Origin: Chaenocephalus aceratus
Taxonomy: Eukaryota > Chordata > Actinopteri > Perciformes > Channichthyidae
Assembly (NCBI GenBank): GCA_023974075.1
Contig: CM043793.1
Span: 4,478,896 to 4,542,895, forward strand
DNA: 64,000 bases
Direction of reading: 5' to 3'
Shown: piece by piece, positions 22,491-33,509 of the stretch
Layout of the letters: each line of letters opens with the position of its first letter
How positions within the stretch are numbered: position 1 is the first letter of the stretch
Made by a program: the position numbers and the translations under genes
The notes under the pieces: generated by a model
The model's database searches: none
Told to the model about the DNA's origin: nothing
What the model saw: only the letters and a program-made list of their open reading frames with translations

Positions 22491-22604
22491 CTTGATCAGT
22501 TGTGATAAGGACCCAAACTGGCGAAGCTTTATTTATTGTGTCTCGTCCCAAATTTGCAGCTTGGATAGAGTGGGAAAAAAATAAAGATTGGTTCCCGCAA
22601 AACC

Positions 22605-23671
22605 TGGGCTGCAGTAGAATAGTGCAAAGATCAGCTCCTAAGTTCTAACCCTATCGTCTATTCCTTGACCTCTGAGTGAAAGGTCACGGGGTTAAGGGAT
22701 AGTGGATAGGAGAATTCAAAAGGACTTAGGAGAAGAGACTGCGGCACTTAGAGAATCCGAATGCACTTTCACTATCCGACGTGTTTATGATGCGCCAGCG
22801 GACGTCATGAATGTGCGTCTGCTGCTGTGGGGGAACTATGGAAACTACAGTTTTCTATAGCGGACTACAACATGGATGTGTAATAAGAAGGAGGGACTAC
22901 TGTGAACTCCTCTAGAGACTCTGCACCGTGCTCTGATGCTGCTGCTTTGCTTTATGAACGGGGACAACAGAGAAACATATTCTTCAGGACCAAAGCTGGA
23001 ATTTAAATAAAAAAGGAAAGTGAAACTTCTGCTCGTCACCCTCTCCCTCCGGTCCACATTAATACAAATGATCCCAATACGTATGATTGTATGAACTAAA
23101 GATCTTAAAATCAATACAAATGTATTTATTATAAACGTTAGTCCTTAACATCTATCACTGCGTATATCACCATTCAAACATCTTTTAAAAGTTGAACAAA
23201 CCCCACACAGCTCAGTAAAGACTGAAATGTTGACTTTATTTGATCATTTCAGTAAAAACTAACGTTCATATTTCTCTTTTTGATTATAATACTGATGAAC
23301 GTTCAAAACAAAGCACTTTGGCAACTTACCACATACGTTTTAAAATGCTTAATAAGCACCGTAACTTTCATGATATCATTTCTCGGTCATAATCGGTTGT
23401 TTCCGTGAACGGCCGACTGTTGAGTGACGGCAAATGCTGCGGCTGCAATGCATTGTGGGGCAGCATTTTCGCTTCTCCTGTCGGTTAGGGAGGTCCAGTG
23501 GTTCCTAAGCTAAAGGAGGTTATAAAGGAAGTTTGAAACCTCCTTTCCTATCATTCTCATCATTCTAGAGAATTCGAACGGCACTTATCATGGCTGCCAC
23601 TGAGGGACTTCCGGGTCATTTCACTCCTTTAGGAAGGTTCCTAAGCTAAATGGACTATTCGACTTCAGCCC
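22605..23671. mobile_element. inverted-repeat element inserted in the piggyBac leader
   Basis: The left end reads GGGCTGCAGTAGAATAGTGC and the right end, reversed, AGGGCTGAAGTCGAATAGTC. The arms (about 150 bp) are imperfect and share words such as TCCTAAG, GAATTC and GGCACTTA. No protein is encoded. Confidence 0.65.
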
Positions 23672-23892
23672 TAATGAATGTGTGGAATGTGAGAGCAGAC
23701 AGGTGTCCGTGCTTGAATTTATCAACAATGTTGCAACCTTGTGCGGGAATGTCAGAGGCATTCTGATTTATGTTCTTCACAGAAAATGAGGCAAGGCCAT
23801 TGAATGTGAGTTTGAAGAAATCATTTATCATATCATTTTTCTTTAGCTAAATAATGAAAACGGGTCCCACAGACCCGAACACCATACAAGGG

Positions 23893-24515
23893 TTAAAGGT
23901 CTCCTATTATACAATTTCTATGAATATATTATAGGTCTCAGATATATAAAAACCATGTCTCTGAAGTGTTTTGCTCAATCACCCATTCTAGCCATGCCTC
24001 ATAGCCCTCTATTTCAGCCCTGTTAGAGAAATGCTGATTCTGGGTCTGGAAAGCTGCCGTGATTAAACGCCATATCATGTTCCAAACCACATCATGGATT
24101 ATTTCTGAAACAGTATGGAGCTCAAACTCTTTCTCTCTTGCGGGTTTACCACAAGGTGAGTTTCTTTTATATCCGGCTTCTTTAAACATGCTCTCTCCAG
24201 TACAGCTTAGCTGCGATGCTTGCTAATGTAAACAAAGACCATATTACTTCCAAAACACGTTGCACATTGTTTCAGATAGCAACGTTTCTGATAGGGCCGT
24301 GGGCATAAAGCCAGCCCAAATTTCAGATATTACGTCATATTGGCAGCAAATCTGGATCAGCTCCGTTGTTCCCCCGTTTTTAGAGATGAGGGTACGGAGG
24401 AAAAGAGAGAGGGTTTTGTTTTCTGATACTTTGTGAGTTCCCTGACTCACCGGGGACACATATTCATGTATAAAAGACAACAAAAAGTGCATTTTGCATG
24501 ATAGGGGACCTTTAA
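23893..24515. mobile_element. inverted-repeat element flanked by TTAA
   Basis: Ends TTAAAGGTCTCCTATTAT and ATGATAGGGGACCTTTAA. Its left TTAA is the same one that ends the piggyBac fragment, so the two elements abut. Non-coding, about 620 bp. Confidence 0.75.
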
Positions 24516-25252
24516 AGAACTGCTAGCTGAATCTGAACACCATTGTGTGGAAATGCTTGTGCTGCCTTCAGGTGCTGTTGGATATTTAATCATACAATGA
24601 AGCAGGAACTGAAATGTTGTAACCCCTCCACCACAAGCCCCCAGGAAGTGCGCCGGACTCTCTGAGGAAAATATTTGTTATGGCCAAACGGCGGTACTAC
24701 ACTTCCCTATCAGTCCCTGGGCCCGGAAACACTTTTTCCCATTGACTAACATCGGGAAAGAGACGTCTGTAAATCGTTGGATACGTTTTTTTAAATTAAA
24801 TAAACTACCCAGTATGAACGTTTATATAGCCCTTATTAAAACCATTCGGTCCTCAAGTTGTAAAATGTGCTAATAACGTTATTCTGAAATTATTTTCCCC
24901 AGCATTATGAACCCGCATCCAACCCACGGGACCGCGCCGCCCGTCACGTTCATGTTACGTGTTCAGTAAATGAGTTTTACCTTTACCCATGGATGCACAA
25001 TAAGAACGGATTATATGATTATAGTGGCGAAGTCCCTCCCCTTCCGGTGGAGCTCCATGGGACCTTATTTCGGAAAAATTATGTATTGAAGTCAATGGAG
25101 AGAGAAAGATTATCTTTTGATCCCGTTTGAATTATGCCACGAATTACACATATGATGTTTGTCAATTTAAAAGATAATTTTGCAAGTCAAAAAAATAAAA
25201 ATGTGTTGTAAAACTGTGAAGTAACACTTTTGTTTGTGTCAAACGCTCTATA
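24516..25252. other. intergenic with fragments of old elements
   Basis: A segment at about 24635-24770 (AAGCCCCCAGGAAGTGCG ... TTTTCCCATTGACTAAC) is repeated in diverged form at 55310-55450. No genes. Confidence 0.5.
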
Positions 25253-25361
25253 GGCGCATTCACACCGCAGTACTTTTCCCACAAAGGTTCATGAGAACTT
25301 ACTTCATGAGAACTCTTTAGAACCAGCAACTGCTTCATTTCCTGAATGAATCACTTGACTG
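25253..25361 (+). repeat. left part of a PIF/Harbinger-like element, cut by the DIRS
   Basis: GGCGCATTCACACCGCAGTA, then GGTTCATGAGAACTTACTTC and ACTCTTTAGAACC, matches the left part of the element at 51601. It keeps the uninterrupted site at which that copy received a 3.2-kb insertion. It ends where the DIRS begins. Confidence 0.75.
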
Positions 25362-25580
25362 GTTACGTACTGTAACCCAGCTTCTATGAGTATAGGCGCA
25401 GCCCTCTAAGGCTATCGCTATTGGGTAATCCCACTGCACGTGTGCAGCACTGACAGACTTAATCCACGCCTACCTATGACGTGGGCCCCACCTCCGGCCT
25501 CACTTCCGTATAAATAGGAAGTAGTCCCGTCCAACTGCTCCCACACAAACAGCTTTTCTTCAGCTATTCGCGGAGCCAGT
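25362..25580 (-). repeat. DIRS left inverted terminal repeat
   Basis: It contains CCTCTAAGGCTATCGCTATT, CACGTGTGCAGCACTGACAG, then CCACGCCTACCTATGACG and TATAAATAGGAAGTAG. The same text appears reversed at 34740-34903, with differences at the very outer ends. The TATAAATAGG may be a promoter box, read in the right-hand copy as the start of the element's transcript. Confidence 0.88.
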
Positions 25581-25582
25581 GG

Positions 25583-25700
25583 GGCCCGAACCTTAGAGGG
25601 CTGCGCCTATACTCATAGAAGCTGGGTTACAGTACGTAACCCCAGTCTATTTCGTATAAGGCTTCGCCCTCTAAGGCTATCGCTATTGGGTTAAGGGCGA
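25583..25700 (-). repeat. DIRS internal complementary region (circle junction)
   Basis: The first half (TAGAGGGCTGCGCCTATACT ... GTTACAGTACGTAAC) is the reverse complement of the left end, and the second half (CAGTCTATTTCGTATAAGGC ... GCTATTGGG) that of the right end. Joined head to head, they form the template proposed for closing the DIRS circle. Confidence 0.88.
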
Positions 25701-25801
25701 AGCAGGATGTAGTCCACGCCCCACTGGTTCCATCCGTTACCAGAAGTACAAAAACACATCTACTCAATTAATAACCCATGCGAAAAAGAAAGGAGCATCA
25801 C

Positions 25802-28800
25802 CATCCATCCATCCATCCATCTTCTCCCGCTTATCCGTGGTCGGGTCGCGGGGGTAGCAGTTCCAGCAGAGAGCCCCAAACTTTCTTTTCCCTGGCGACA
25901 TCAACCAGCTCTGACTGGGGGATCCCAAGGCGCTCCCAGGCCAGCGAAGAGATATAATCCCTCCACCTGGTCCTAGGTCTACCCCTTGGTCTCTTCCCAG
26001 CTGGACGTGCCTGGAACACCTCCCTAGGGAGGCGCCCAGGTGGCATCCTAACTAGGTGCCCGAACCACCTCAACTGGCTTCTTTCGACGCGAAGGAGGAG
26101 CGGCTCAACTCCGAGTCCCTCCCTGATGACCGAACTTCTCACCTTATCTCTAAGGGAGACACCAGCCACCCGGCGGAGGAAACCCATCTCGGCCGCTTGT
26201 ATCCGCGATCTCGTTCTTTCGGTCATGACCCATCCTTCATGACCATAGGTGAGGGTAGGAACGAAAATGGCCCGGTAGACAGAGAGCTTTGCCTTCCGGC
26301 TCAGCTCCCTTTTCGTCACAACGGTGCGGTAAAGCGACTGCAATACCGCTCCCGCTGCTCCGATTCTCCGGCCCATCTCACGCTCCATTGATCCCTCACT
26401 CGAGAACAAGACCCCGAGATACTTGAACTCCTTCACTTGGGGTAAGGACTCATTCCCTACTTGGAGTGAACAGTCCATCGGTTTCCTGCTGAGAACCATG
26501 GCCTCAGATTTGGAGGTGCTGATCCTCATCCCAGCCGCTTCACACTCGGTTGCGAACCGATCCAGTGAGTGCTGAAGGTCGCAGACCGATGAAGCCATCA
26601 GAACCACATCATCTGCAAAAAGCAGTGGTGCAATCCTTAGTCCACCGAACTGCAGACCCCCCCCCCCACGACTACGCCTCGAAATCCGATCCATGTATAT
26701 TACAAACAGGATTGGTGACAAAGCGCAGCCCTGGCGGAGGCCAACCCTCACCGGAAATGGGTCCGACTTACTGCCGAGGACCCGGACACAGCTCTCGCTT
26801 TGGGAGTACAGAGATTGGATGGCCCTGAGTAGAGACCCCCTCACCCCATACTCCCGCAGCACCTCCCACAGTAACTCCCTGGGAACCCGGTCATACGCCT
26901 TCTCCAAGTCTACAAAACACATGTAGACCGGATAAGCGTACTCCCAGGCCCCCTCCAGGATCCTTGCGAGAGTAAAAAGCTGATCCGTCGTTCCACGACC
27001 AGGACGGAATCCGCATTGTTCCTCCTCAATCTGAGGTTCGACAATCGGCCTGACCCTCCTTTCAAGTACCTTGGAGTAAACTTTCCCGGGGAGGCTGAGT
27101 AGTGTGATGCCTCTGTAATTGGCACACACCCTCTGATCCCCCTTTTTGAAAAGGGGGACCACCACCCCGGTCTGCCACTCCTTCGGTACTGTTTCCGACT
27201 TCCACGCAACGTTGATGAGACGTGTCAACCATGACAGTCCCTCAACACCCAGAGCCTTCAGCATTTCCGGGCGGATCTCATCCACCCCCGGGGCTTTGCC
27301 ACTGTGGAGTTGTTTAACGACCTCAGTGACCTCCCACCGGGAGATTGGTGTTGATCCCCCGTCATACTCCAGCTCTGCCTCTAACATAGAGGGCGGAGTT
27401 GTCGGGTTCAGGAGTTCCTCAAAGTGTTCCTTCCAACGCCCCAACACTCCATCAGTTGAGGTCAACAACGTCCCATCCTTACTGTACACAGCTTGGATGG
27501 TTCCCTGCTTCCCCCTCCTGAGGTGTCGGACAGTTTTCCAGAACAACTTTGGTGCCGCCCGAAAGTCCTTCTCCATGTCTTCTCCGAACTTCTCCCACAC
27601 CCGCTGCTTTGCCTCGGCCACGGATGAGGCTGCTGCCCTTCGGGCCTGTCGGTACCTTGCAACTGCCTCGGGAGTCCCCCGGGATAACAAATCCCTGAAG
27701 GCCTCCTTCTTCAGTCGGACGGCTTCCCTGACCACCGGTGTCCACCAGGAGGTTCGAGGGTTACCGCCCCTTGAGGCACCTAGGACCTTGAGACCACAGC
27801 TCCCCACCGCGGCTTCGGCAATAGAGGCTTTGAACACCGACCACTCTGGTTCAATGTCCCCAACCTCCACAGGAATGCCCGAAAAGCTCCGCCGGAGGTG
27901 TGAGTTGAAGGCCTCCTGAACTTGGGCCTCCTCCAGACGTTCCCAGTTCACCCGAACTACACGTTTGGGCTTACCAGGTCTATCCAGAGGCTTCCCCCGC
28001 CACTCGACCCAACTCACCACCAGATGGTGATCAGTTGACAACTCCGCCCCTCTCTTTACCCGAGTGTCCAAAACATACGGCCTCAGGTCCGATGATACGA
28101 TAACGAAATCGATCATGGACCTTCTGCCTAGGGTGCTCTGGTACCACGTACACTTATGAGCATCCTTATGTTCGAACATGGTGTTTGTTATGGCCAATCC
28201 ATGACTAGCACAGAAGTCCAGTAACAAACCACCACTCCGGTTCAGATCAGGGGGGCCGTTCCTCCCAATCACGCCCCTCCAAGTGTCTCCATCATTGCCC
28301 ACATGTGCGTTGAAGTCTCCCAGCAAGACTAAGGAGTCCCCTTCAGGAGCCCCATACAGGACTCTTTCCAGGGTCTCCAAGAAGGCCGAATACTCTGAAC
28401 TGCTGTTGGGTGCATAAGCACACACAAGAGTCAGAGTTTTCCCCCCCATAACCCGCAGGCGTAGGGAGGCGACCCTCTCGTCCACTGGGGTAAACTCCAA
28501 CAACGAAGCACCTAACCGGGGACTTGTGAGTATCCCCACACCCGCCCGGCGCCTCACACCCTGAGCAACTCCGGAGAAGAATAGAGTCCAACCCCTATCC
28601 AGAAGTAAGGTTCCAGAGCCGACGCTGTGCGTAGAGGTGAGCCCAACCAGATCCAACTGGTACCGCTCCACCTCCCGCACAAGCTCCGGCTCCTTCCCCC
28701 CCAGAGAGGTGACGTTCCACGTCCCCAAAGCCAGCTTCTGCCGCCCGGGTCTGGTCCGTCGAGACCCTCCGCCTTCACTGCCACCCTTCTGGCAGCGCAC

Positions 28801-29174
28801 CCGACCCCATCGATGTTTCCCGTAGGTGGTGGGCCCGCGGGACGGAGAAGCGGAGGTGTTGCCCACGTTGCCTTTTCGGGCTGGGCCCGGCCGGGCTCCG
28901 TGGCAAGCCCGGCCACCAGACGCTCGCCGACGAGTCCTCCTTCTGGGCCTGGCTCCAGAAGGGGACCCCGGGCTTCCTCCGGGCCGGGTATCCTCACTTC
29001 TTGTTGTTTCTTTCATGAGGTCTTTTGAACCAATCTTAGTCTGGCCCCTTGCCTGAGACCAATTTGCCATGGGAGACCCTACCAGGAACACAAGGTTCCA
29101 GACAACACAGCCCCCAGGTTCATCAGGGCACACAAACCTCTCTACCACGGTAAGGTGCTGGTTCTTCAGAGAGG
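25802..29174 (-). mobile_element. full-length-looking APE-type LINE retrotransposon
   Basis: AAGGAGCATCAC flanks both sides (25790-25801 and 29175-29186), a 12-bp target duplication. The 3' end is a (CCAT)n run read on the plus strand, i.e. a (ATGG)n tail, as in RTE- or L2-like fish LINEs. It carries one 1105-codon open frame and is inserted in the DIRS. The clade (RTE, I or L2) was not settled. Confidence 0.95.
25831..29148 (-). CDS. LINE polyprotein: AP endonuclease and reverse transcriptase
   Basis: A 1105-residue open frame without stops or frameshifts. Residues 1-135 are basic and low-complexity ([14 protein letters not shown]). Residues 139-380 form an AP-type endonuclease ([19 protein letters not shown] at 276-285, STDHHLV at 371-377) that nicks target DNA. 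The reverse transcriptase follows at about 600-900, with CGFRPGRGT (712-720), [12 protein letters not shown] with a catalytic Asp (745-756), LRQGCALSP and LLFADDVVL (FADD, 844-847). The C-terminal part holds [19 protein letters not shown]. The annotated start is the first ATG of the frame; the methionine at residue 27 is an alternative. All key motifs are intact, so the protein could be functional. Confidence 0.95.
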   Translation of the reverse strand: MVERFVCPDEPGGCVVWNLVFLVGSPMANWSQARGQTKIGSKDLMKETTRSEDTRPGGSPGSPSGARPRRRTRRRASGGRACHGARPGPARKGNVGNTSASPSRGPTTYGKHRWGRVRCQKGGSEGGGSRRTRPGRQKLALGTWNVTSLGGKEPELVREVERYQLDLVGLTSTHSVGSGTLLLDRGWTLFFSGVAQGVRRRAGVGILTSPRLGASLLEFTPVDERVASLRLRVMGGKTLTLVCAYAPNSSSEYSAFLETLERVLYGAPEGDSLVLLGDFNAHVGNDGDTWRGVIGRNGPPDLNRSGGLLLDFCASHGLAITNTMFEHKDAHKCTWYQSTLGRRSMIDFVIVSSDLRPYVLDTRVKRGAELSTDHHLVVSWVEWRGKPLDRPGKPKRVVRVNWERLEEAQVQEAFNSHLRRSFSGIPVEVGDIEPEWSVFKASIAEAAVGSCGLKVLGASRGGNPRTSWWTPVVREAVRLKKEAFRDLLSRGTPEAVARYRQARRAAASSVAEAKQRVWEKFGEDMEKDFRAAPKLFWKTVRHLRRGKQGTIQAVYSKDGTLLTSTDGVLGRWKEHFEELLNPTTPPSMLEAELEYDGGSTPISRWEVTEVVKQLHSGKAPGVDEIRPEMLKALGVEGLSWLTRLINVAWKSETVPKEWQTGVVVPLFKKGDQRVCANYRGITLLSLPGKVYSKVLERRVRPIVEPQIEEEQCGFRPGRGTTDQLFTLARILEGAWEYAYPVYMCFVDLEKAYDRVPRELLWEVLREYGVRGSLLRAIQSLYSQSESCVRVLGSKSDPFPVRVGLRQGCALSPILFVIYMDRISRRSRGGGGLQFGGLRIAPLLFADDVVLMASSVCDLQHSLDRFATECEAAGMRISTSKSEAMVLSRKPMDCSLQVGNESLPQVKEFKYLGVLFSSEGSMEREMGRRIGAAGAVLQSLYRTVVTKRELSRKAKLSVYRAIFVPTLTYGHEGWVMTERTRSRIQAAEMGFLRRVAGVSLRDKVRSSVIREGLGVEPLLLRVERSQLRWFGHLVRMPPGRLPREVFQARPAGKRPRGRPRTRWRDYISSLAWERLGIPQSELVDVAREKKVWGSLLELLPPRPDHG

Positions 29175-29212
29175 AAGGAGCATCACAGTCCCTGGAAATA
29201 TAGAATTATTCC

Positions 29213-29880
29213 AATGAATATTCTCTGAACGGCCCGTCTACACTACAGCGTCGACAGCGTCGAAAGCTCCAAGCAGCTCCAAGCTGCCCATTCACTTTCA
29301 ATGGGGTGACGTCACGTAGCCGCGCTTTTTCGCCGAACTGAATTGTGGGTAGCAGAGCGAGGCGTCTCAGGCGACCCAGGCGACCAGAAGTTGAACATTG
29401 TTCAACTTCTGGTCGCCTGGACGCCGGAGTAGCCAGCGCCAGCCAATCAAATCCCGTTTCCCAAAATCTGACAGCTGAAGCGCCAGCCAATCAAACCGCG
29501 TCTAAGCTGGGAGAGATATCCCGCCGTTCATTTCTATATTTCAAAAAAAGTCGGAGGAGAAAACTAACTATTGCCGTAGCAATCACCCGGTTTTGTATGA
29601 CCAGACCCTCTTCACCTACCGGGATACAAACCGGAGGAACCAGGCATGGAGGGAGGTGGCAGAGACAGTGGGGGAAACTGGTAGGTTTTCGCCTGTTTGG
29701 GGAGTTTATATATATATTGCTCGCATAAAATCCCCGGGGGTTTTTGCTTTGTATGTCGGGGGCGGGAGATTCATGTGATTGGTTGTTGGTCGCGTTGCTC
29801 GAATAAAATCCCCAAGCTCCAGACACGCCCAGCTCCAAGCTATTTTTGGAGCTGTAGTGTGGACGCTCCGTTAAGGGAAT
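29213..29880. mobile_element. inverted-repeat element with a perfect 21-bp-arm hairpin
   Basis: The left end reads GAACGGCCCGTCTACACTAC and the right end, reversed, TTAACGGAGCGTCCACACTA. AATGAA occurs beside both ends and may be the target duplication. Inside, 29376-29396 and 29400-29420 are perfectly complementary arms around a 3-base loop. It lies in the DIRS between the recombinase gene and the LINE. Confidence 0.7.
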
Positions 29881-30021
29881 GAAGGTGAATACCCGTCGTT
29901 TTAAAAAAAGTAGAGATAAACAAATCCCACTTGTTAAAACGATAAAAGAGGGGCAAAAGGGGCAGCTCTCTGAATGCCGATAGGCAGGAGAGAAGGCACG
30001 CCCTTTAGTCCCTGACATTAC

Positions 30022-31317
30022 TCACTCTGACAGAACACTCAGTACTGAATGTGTCAGAGAGGAATGGGAGACATCCCTCAAATAAAAACGAATAAAAGAA
30101 CAGGGGGAAGACCAAGATGCAGCATTGCAAATGTCTTCCACTGTCATTCCTCCGTGCAATGCCAAAGAGGTTGAAATTCCTCTGGTGCTGTGCGCTTTGA
30201 TGTTTTCTGGGGGATCCACCCCAGAGGAAACATACGCCTGTGACACAGCCTCACCCAGCCAGTGTGACAGGCGCTGTGCAGACAGAGGCTGCCCTATTGA
30301 GTGCTCTCTGTAATGCACAAACAGGCACTGGGACCTGCGCAACGTGGCTGTGCGTGCAATATAGCATGACAGCGCACGTACGGGACAGAGGAGATGAGAT
30401 GTGGCTTCTTCCTCCGATGTGTGAGTAGGAGGGAAGAAACCATCCGAAGTGATCCCTCTCGATCTAAAAGAGCTTGTGATCACCTTTGGCATAAAAGCCG
30501 GGTTCGGGCGCAAAACAGCTGAGCTGCCATCTCCTTGGATCCGGAGACATGACGGAGCCACAGAGAGAGCAGACACATCACTCACCCTTTAGCTGATGTC
30601 AGAGCCAGGAGCAGAGCTACTTTGGCTGACAGAAACTTTAGGGGGACCTGATCTAAAGGTTCGAATGGAGCTTTACTCAGTGCGCGTAGCACTAAAGCCA
30701 AAACCCCATTGAGGCGCCAAAGCGCGTGACACCGGTCTGAGTCTCTGTACTCCCCGTAGAAACCGTGTTGTCAGAGGGTGACTAAACACCGTGCTGATAC
30801 CAAACCCTATGTGGCAAGATGAGATGGCAGCAGCGTACGTTTTTACCGTGCTATAAGCCAATTTCCTGTCCAGTAATGTCTGGAGGAACGACAGTACGTG
30901 AGGTAGGGGGCACCTAACGGGGTCCAGGTTTTTCCCTACACACCAGCGCTGGAACGCTGTCCATTTGGCTGTGTAGGATGCCCTGGTGGACGCCGCCCTT
31001 GAACCCTGAATGGTACTGATAACCTTTTTAGAGAGGCCCAGCCCCTCTAAATGTTCCCGTTCAGGGGCCATGCCCACAAACGTTGGCCCAATACTGGGTG
31101 ACTGCTGATCGCTCCCTCCACCTGGGAGAGAGCGTCCCTGCGCCACGGCATTTCCCACGGTCTCCCTGACAGCATCCGCTGTAGGCATGGAAACCAGGAC
31201 GCTCTCGTGCGTTCCGGTGCTATTAATATTGCTGTCAGTCTCTCCTCCTGCACTCGGTCCAGGAACCGAGAGATCAGAGGGACTGGTGGGAAAGCGTATA
31301 ACAACCCCTTGGGCCAC
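30022..31317 (-). pseudogene. DIRS tyrosine recombinase, frameshifted
   Basis: The N-terminal part (30673-31317) contains SRAASTRASYTAKWTAFQRW, the core-binding domain. The C-terminal part (30022-30585) has the catalytic box HSTRG (residues 132-136 of that frame) and the nucleophile tyrosine region FIRFYLRDVSH. Between them the frame shifts at about 30720 and again at about 30590, each judged from continuing similarity in another frame. The enzyme would integrate the DIRS circle, but this copy is broken. Confidence 0.85.
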
Positions 31318-31359
31318 GGCCTGTGTGCGAACGCGTCCACGCCCAGGGGGGGGGTGGTC

Positions 31360-33087
31360 CTACATTCTCAGGGAGAACCAGAGGGCACACTGCGCGTTCT
31401 CAAGTGCAGCGAACAGATCCACCTCCGCTCTCCCGGACCTGCTCCATACCTGGGAGACCAGTTCGGGGTGGAGGCTCCAGTCCCCTTGGTAAGGACCTCC
31501 TCTGGACATTAGGTCCGCCCCTCTGTTCAACACGCCGGGAATATACACCGCTCTGATAGAGAGTACGTGTGTTTGCGCCCAACACAGCAGCCGTCCGGCT
31601 GTGTTCAGCAGCCGTCCGGCTGTGTTCAGCAGCTGCGCTGATCGTACGCCTCCCTGGCGATTTATGTATGCTGCCGCTGCTTTGTTGTCTGTCCGAATCA
31701 ACACATGCTGAGTGAACAGCAACGGGGCGAAGTGTTGGATTACTCTCCATACGGAGATTAACTCCAGCACGTTTATGTGGAGAGACATGTGAGCCGGCCA
31801 CTGTCCCCCCACTGCCTGGGACATGCACGTCCCTCCCCAGCCTGTGAGAGATTCGTCTGTAAACACCGCGGTGTGTGACGTCACTCTGCCCAGGGGAACC
31901 CCCACTGACAGGATGTGAAGATTTTTCCAATAGGCTAAATCCGGATTCACGGAAGGGGGAACGTACACCATGCGTCTCTTCTGACGCACGGGGTCGATAC
32001 GCAGGCGAATGAACCACCTCTGGATTCTCCTCATGTGAAGGAGTCCCAGAGGGATCACCGCGTGACCAGCTGCCATCATGGCTAACAGCTGCATCACGGA
32101 GAGGGCTGTCACCACCCTGCGAGGTGTGACGCGCCGGAGGAGAGCTGTCACTTTCTCCACTCTCTGCTGTGAGAGTCGCGCTCTCATGCGGGCTGAGTTC
32201 AATTCCACTCCCAGATAAACGATAACCTGGGATGGAAGAGGACAGCTCTTCTTCCAATTGACAATGAAACCCAGACTTGACAGATGAGATACGAGCTGTA
32301 TCGTCTGTAAAGCAGCCTCCTCCTTGGAGCGAGCCAGCAACAGCAGGTCGTCCAGATAAAATAACACCCTCATCCCTCCTCTGTGTAGCGGCTCCAGCGC
32401 CGTCTCCACACACTTTGAAAAAGTGTGAGGAGCCAGGGAATATCCGAACGGCAGTCGATTGAACTGGTACGATATTCCCTGGAATGAAAAACGCAGGAAT
32501 TTCCTGTGTTCCGGGATTATGGTTATGTGGAAGTAGGCATCCTTTAGGTCTATTGAAGTAAACCAGTCCCCCTGTTGAACGTACTCCAGCACCTGTTTGA
32601 TTGTCAGCATATGAAAAGGTCTTTTCATTATCACCCTGTTGAATGCTGACAGATCGAGGATGGGTCTCATTCCCTCGGTCTTTTTCGGGATAAGAAAATA
32701 ACGGGAGTAAAACCCCGATGTTCTTCCCCCTGAGGAACCCTGGAAATCGCACTTTTTACCAGGAGTTCCTGCAGCTCCGCCTGGAGCGCAAGACACTGTT
32801 CTTGGGATAACAGAAGTGTTTCCTGAATCCCATTGAACTGCGGGGGGGGGGGGGACAAATTGCAGAGAGTACCCTCTGCTGATCAGCCTGCTCATCCATC
32901 TGTCCATCAAACATATCCGCCGCCACTCTGAGCAATGCTCCGAGAGCGAGCAAACCTGCTTTTGTTGTACTGTGGTAGTCATGGTGACGAGCCATGCCAG
33001 AGCCCTTGCCGCTGTTGCTTGTAAAGCAACCCAAGGGGGGCCCTGCCCGAAAGGGCTGCGACGGGGTCTCCACACACTGCCTCTCAC
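31360..33087 (-). CDS. DIRS reverse transcriptase and RNase H
   Basis: The 575-codon frame contains RPILDLSAFNRVIMKRPFHM, WFTSIDLKDAYFHI (first catalytic Asp) and FYLDDLLLL (YLDD, residues 244-247). RNase H follows, with VFTDESLTGWGG (410), LELIS (442) and RTDNKAAAAY (466). A 21-bp piece (31586-31630) is duplicated in tandem, repeating NTAGRLL. The first 110 codons may be out of the original frame: conserved-looking text in another frame lies at 32667-32858, so one or two shifts precede the RT. Part of a nonfunctional copy. Confidence 0.88.
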   Translation of the reverse strand: MRGSVWRPRRSPFGQGPPWVALQATAARALAWLVTMTTTVQQKQVCSLSEHCSEWRRICLMDRWMSRLISRGYSLQFVPPPPAVQWDSGNTSVIPRTVSCAPGGAAGTPGKKCDFQGSSGGRTSGFYSRYFLIPKKTEGMRPILDLSAFNRVIMKRPFHMLTIKQVLEYVQQGDWFTSIDLKDAYFHITIIPEHRKFLRFSFQGISYQFNRLPFGYSLAPHTFSKCVETALEPLHRGGMRVLFYLDDLLLLARSKEEAALQTIQLVSHLSSLGFIVNWKKSCPLPSQVIVYLGVELNSARMRARLSQQRVEKVTALLRRVTPRRVVTALSVMQLLAMMAAGHAVIPLGLLHMRRIQRWFIRLRIDPVRQKRRMVYVPPSVNPDLAYWKNLHILSVGVPLGRVTSHTAVFTDESLTGWGGTCMSQAVGGQWPAHMSLHINVLELISVWRVIQHFAPLLFTQHVLIRTDNKAAAAYINRQGGVRSAQLLNTAGRLLNTAGRLLCWAQTHVLSIRAVYIPGVLNRGADLMSRGGPYQGDWSLHPELVSQVWSRSGRAEVDLFAALENAQCALWFSLRM

Positions 33088-33189
33088 CCCGGCCTGAGGA
33101 ATGAGCGGGGGTGTGTGCAGTGCTATTCACACAGCGCGTAATAACAGCCCTAGGCTCATTACGACCGTGTGACGTAGGTACACCTGGGA

Positions 33190-33450
33190 CAGAGGAAAAA
33201 CCGTGTTGCCTGCTAACCGACAGGCCAGAGGCAACAGGTTTACACGTCAAGCCCCGCTGTCTAATAACCGCCTGGTTATATACAGCTGGCTTGTGCAGCG
33301 AGCCCTGCCGCCTGCTAACCGACAGGTCAGAGGCAGCCTGCTCAAACGGCAAGCCCAGCTGTCTGTTAACCGACAGGTTACACACAGCTGGCTTATGCAG
33401 CGAACCTTGCTGTCTGTTAACCGACTGATTAACAACAGCCGGCCTGACTA
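33190..33450 (-). repeat. imperfect ~63-bp tandem repeat in the DIRS, coding ~21-residue units
   Basis: In the 258-codon minus frame 32756-33532 the pattern SVNRQxG...xKPAVxN recurs about six times (SVNRQQGSLHKPAVCNL, SVSRRQGSLHKPAVYNQ and variants). It lies between the gag-like and RT regions. Its role in the element is unknown. Confidence 0.7.
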
Positions 33451-33509
33451 GTGTGGGGGAAATGTGAGAAACAGCTGCTACAGACACACTGTTGTAATTT
33501 TCAACATTT

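Larger units (their letters stand above)
22227..23896 (-). mobile_element. truncated piggyBac element (5' end), split by another insert
   Basis: On the minus strand the element starts TTAACCCTTGTATGGTGTTC, with the TTAA at 23893-23896, and continues to the transposase start at 22490. A 1.07-kb element (22605-23671) interrupts the leader. The 3' end is missing. Confidence 0.65.

Noticed and set aside
27146..27919. 257-codon plus-strand frame
   Set aside because: Antisense to the intact LINE reading frame; no domain recognised. The other plus frames at 26056-29056 are likewise antisense.
31400..32752. 450-codon minus-strand frame overlapping the DIRS RT
   Set aside because: It lies in a different frame from the recognisable RT/RNase H motifs and has no motifs of its own.
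33111..33428. Plus-strand frame with LLTDRPEA-type repeats
   Set aside because: Antisense of the DIRS coding tandem repeat.
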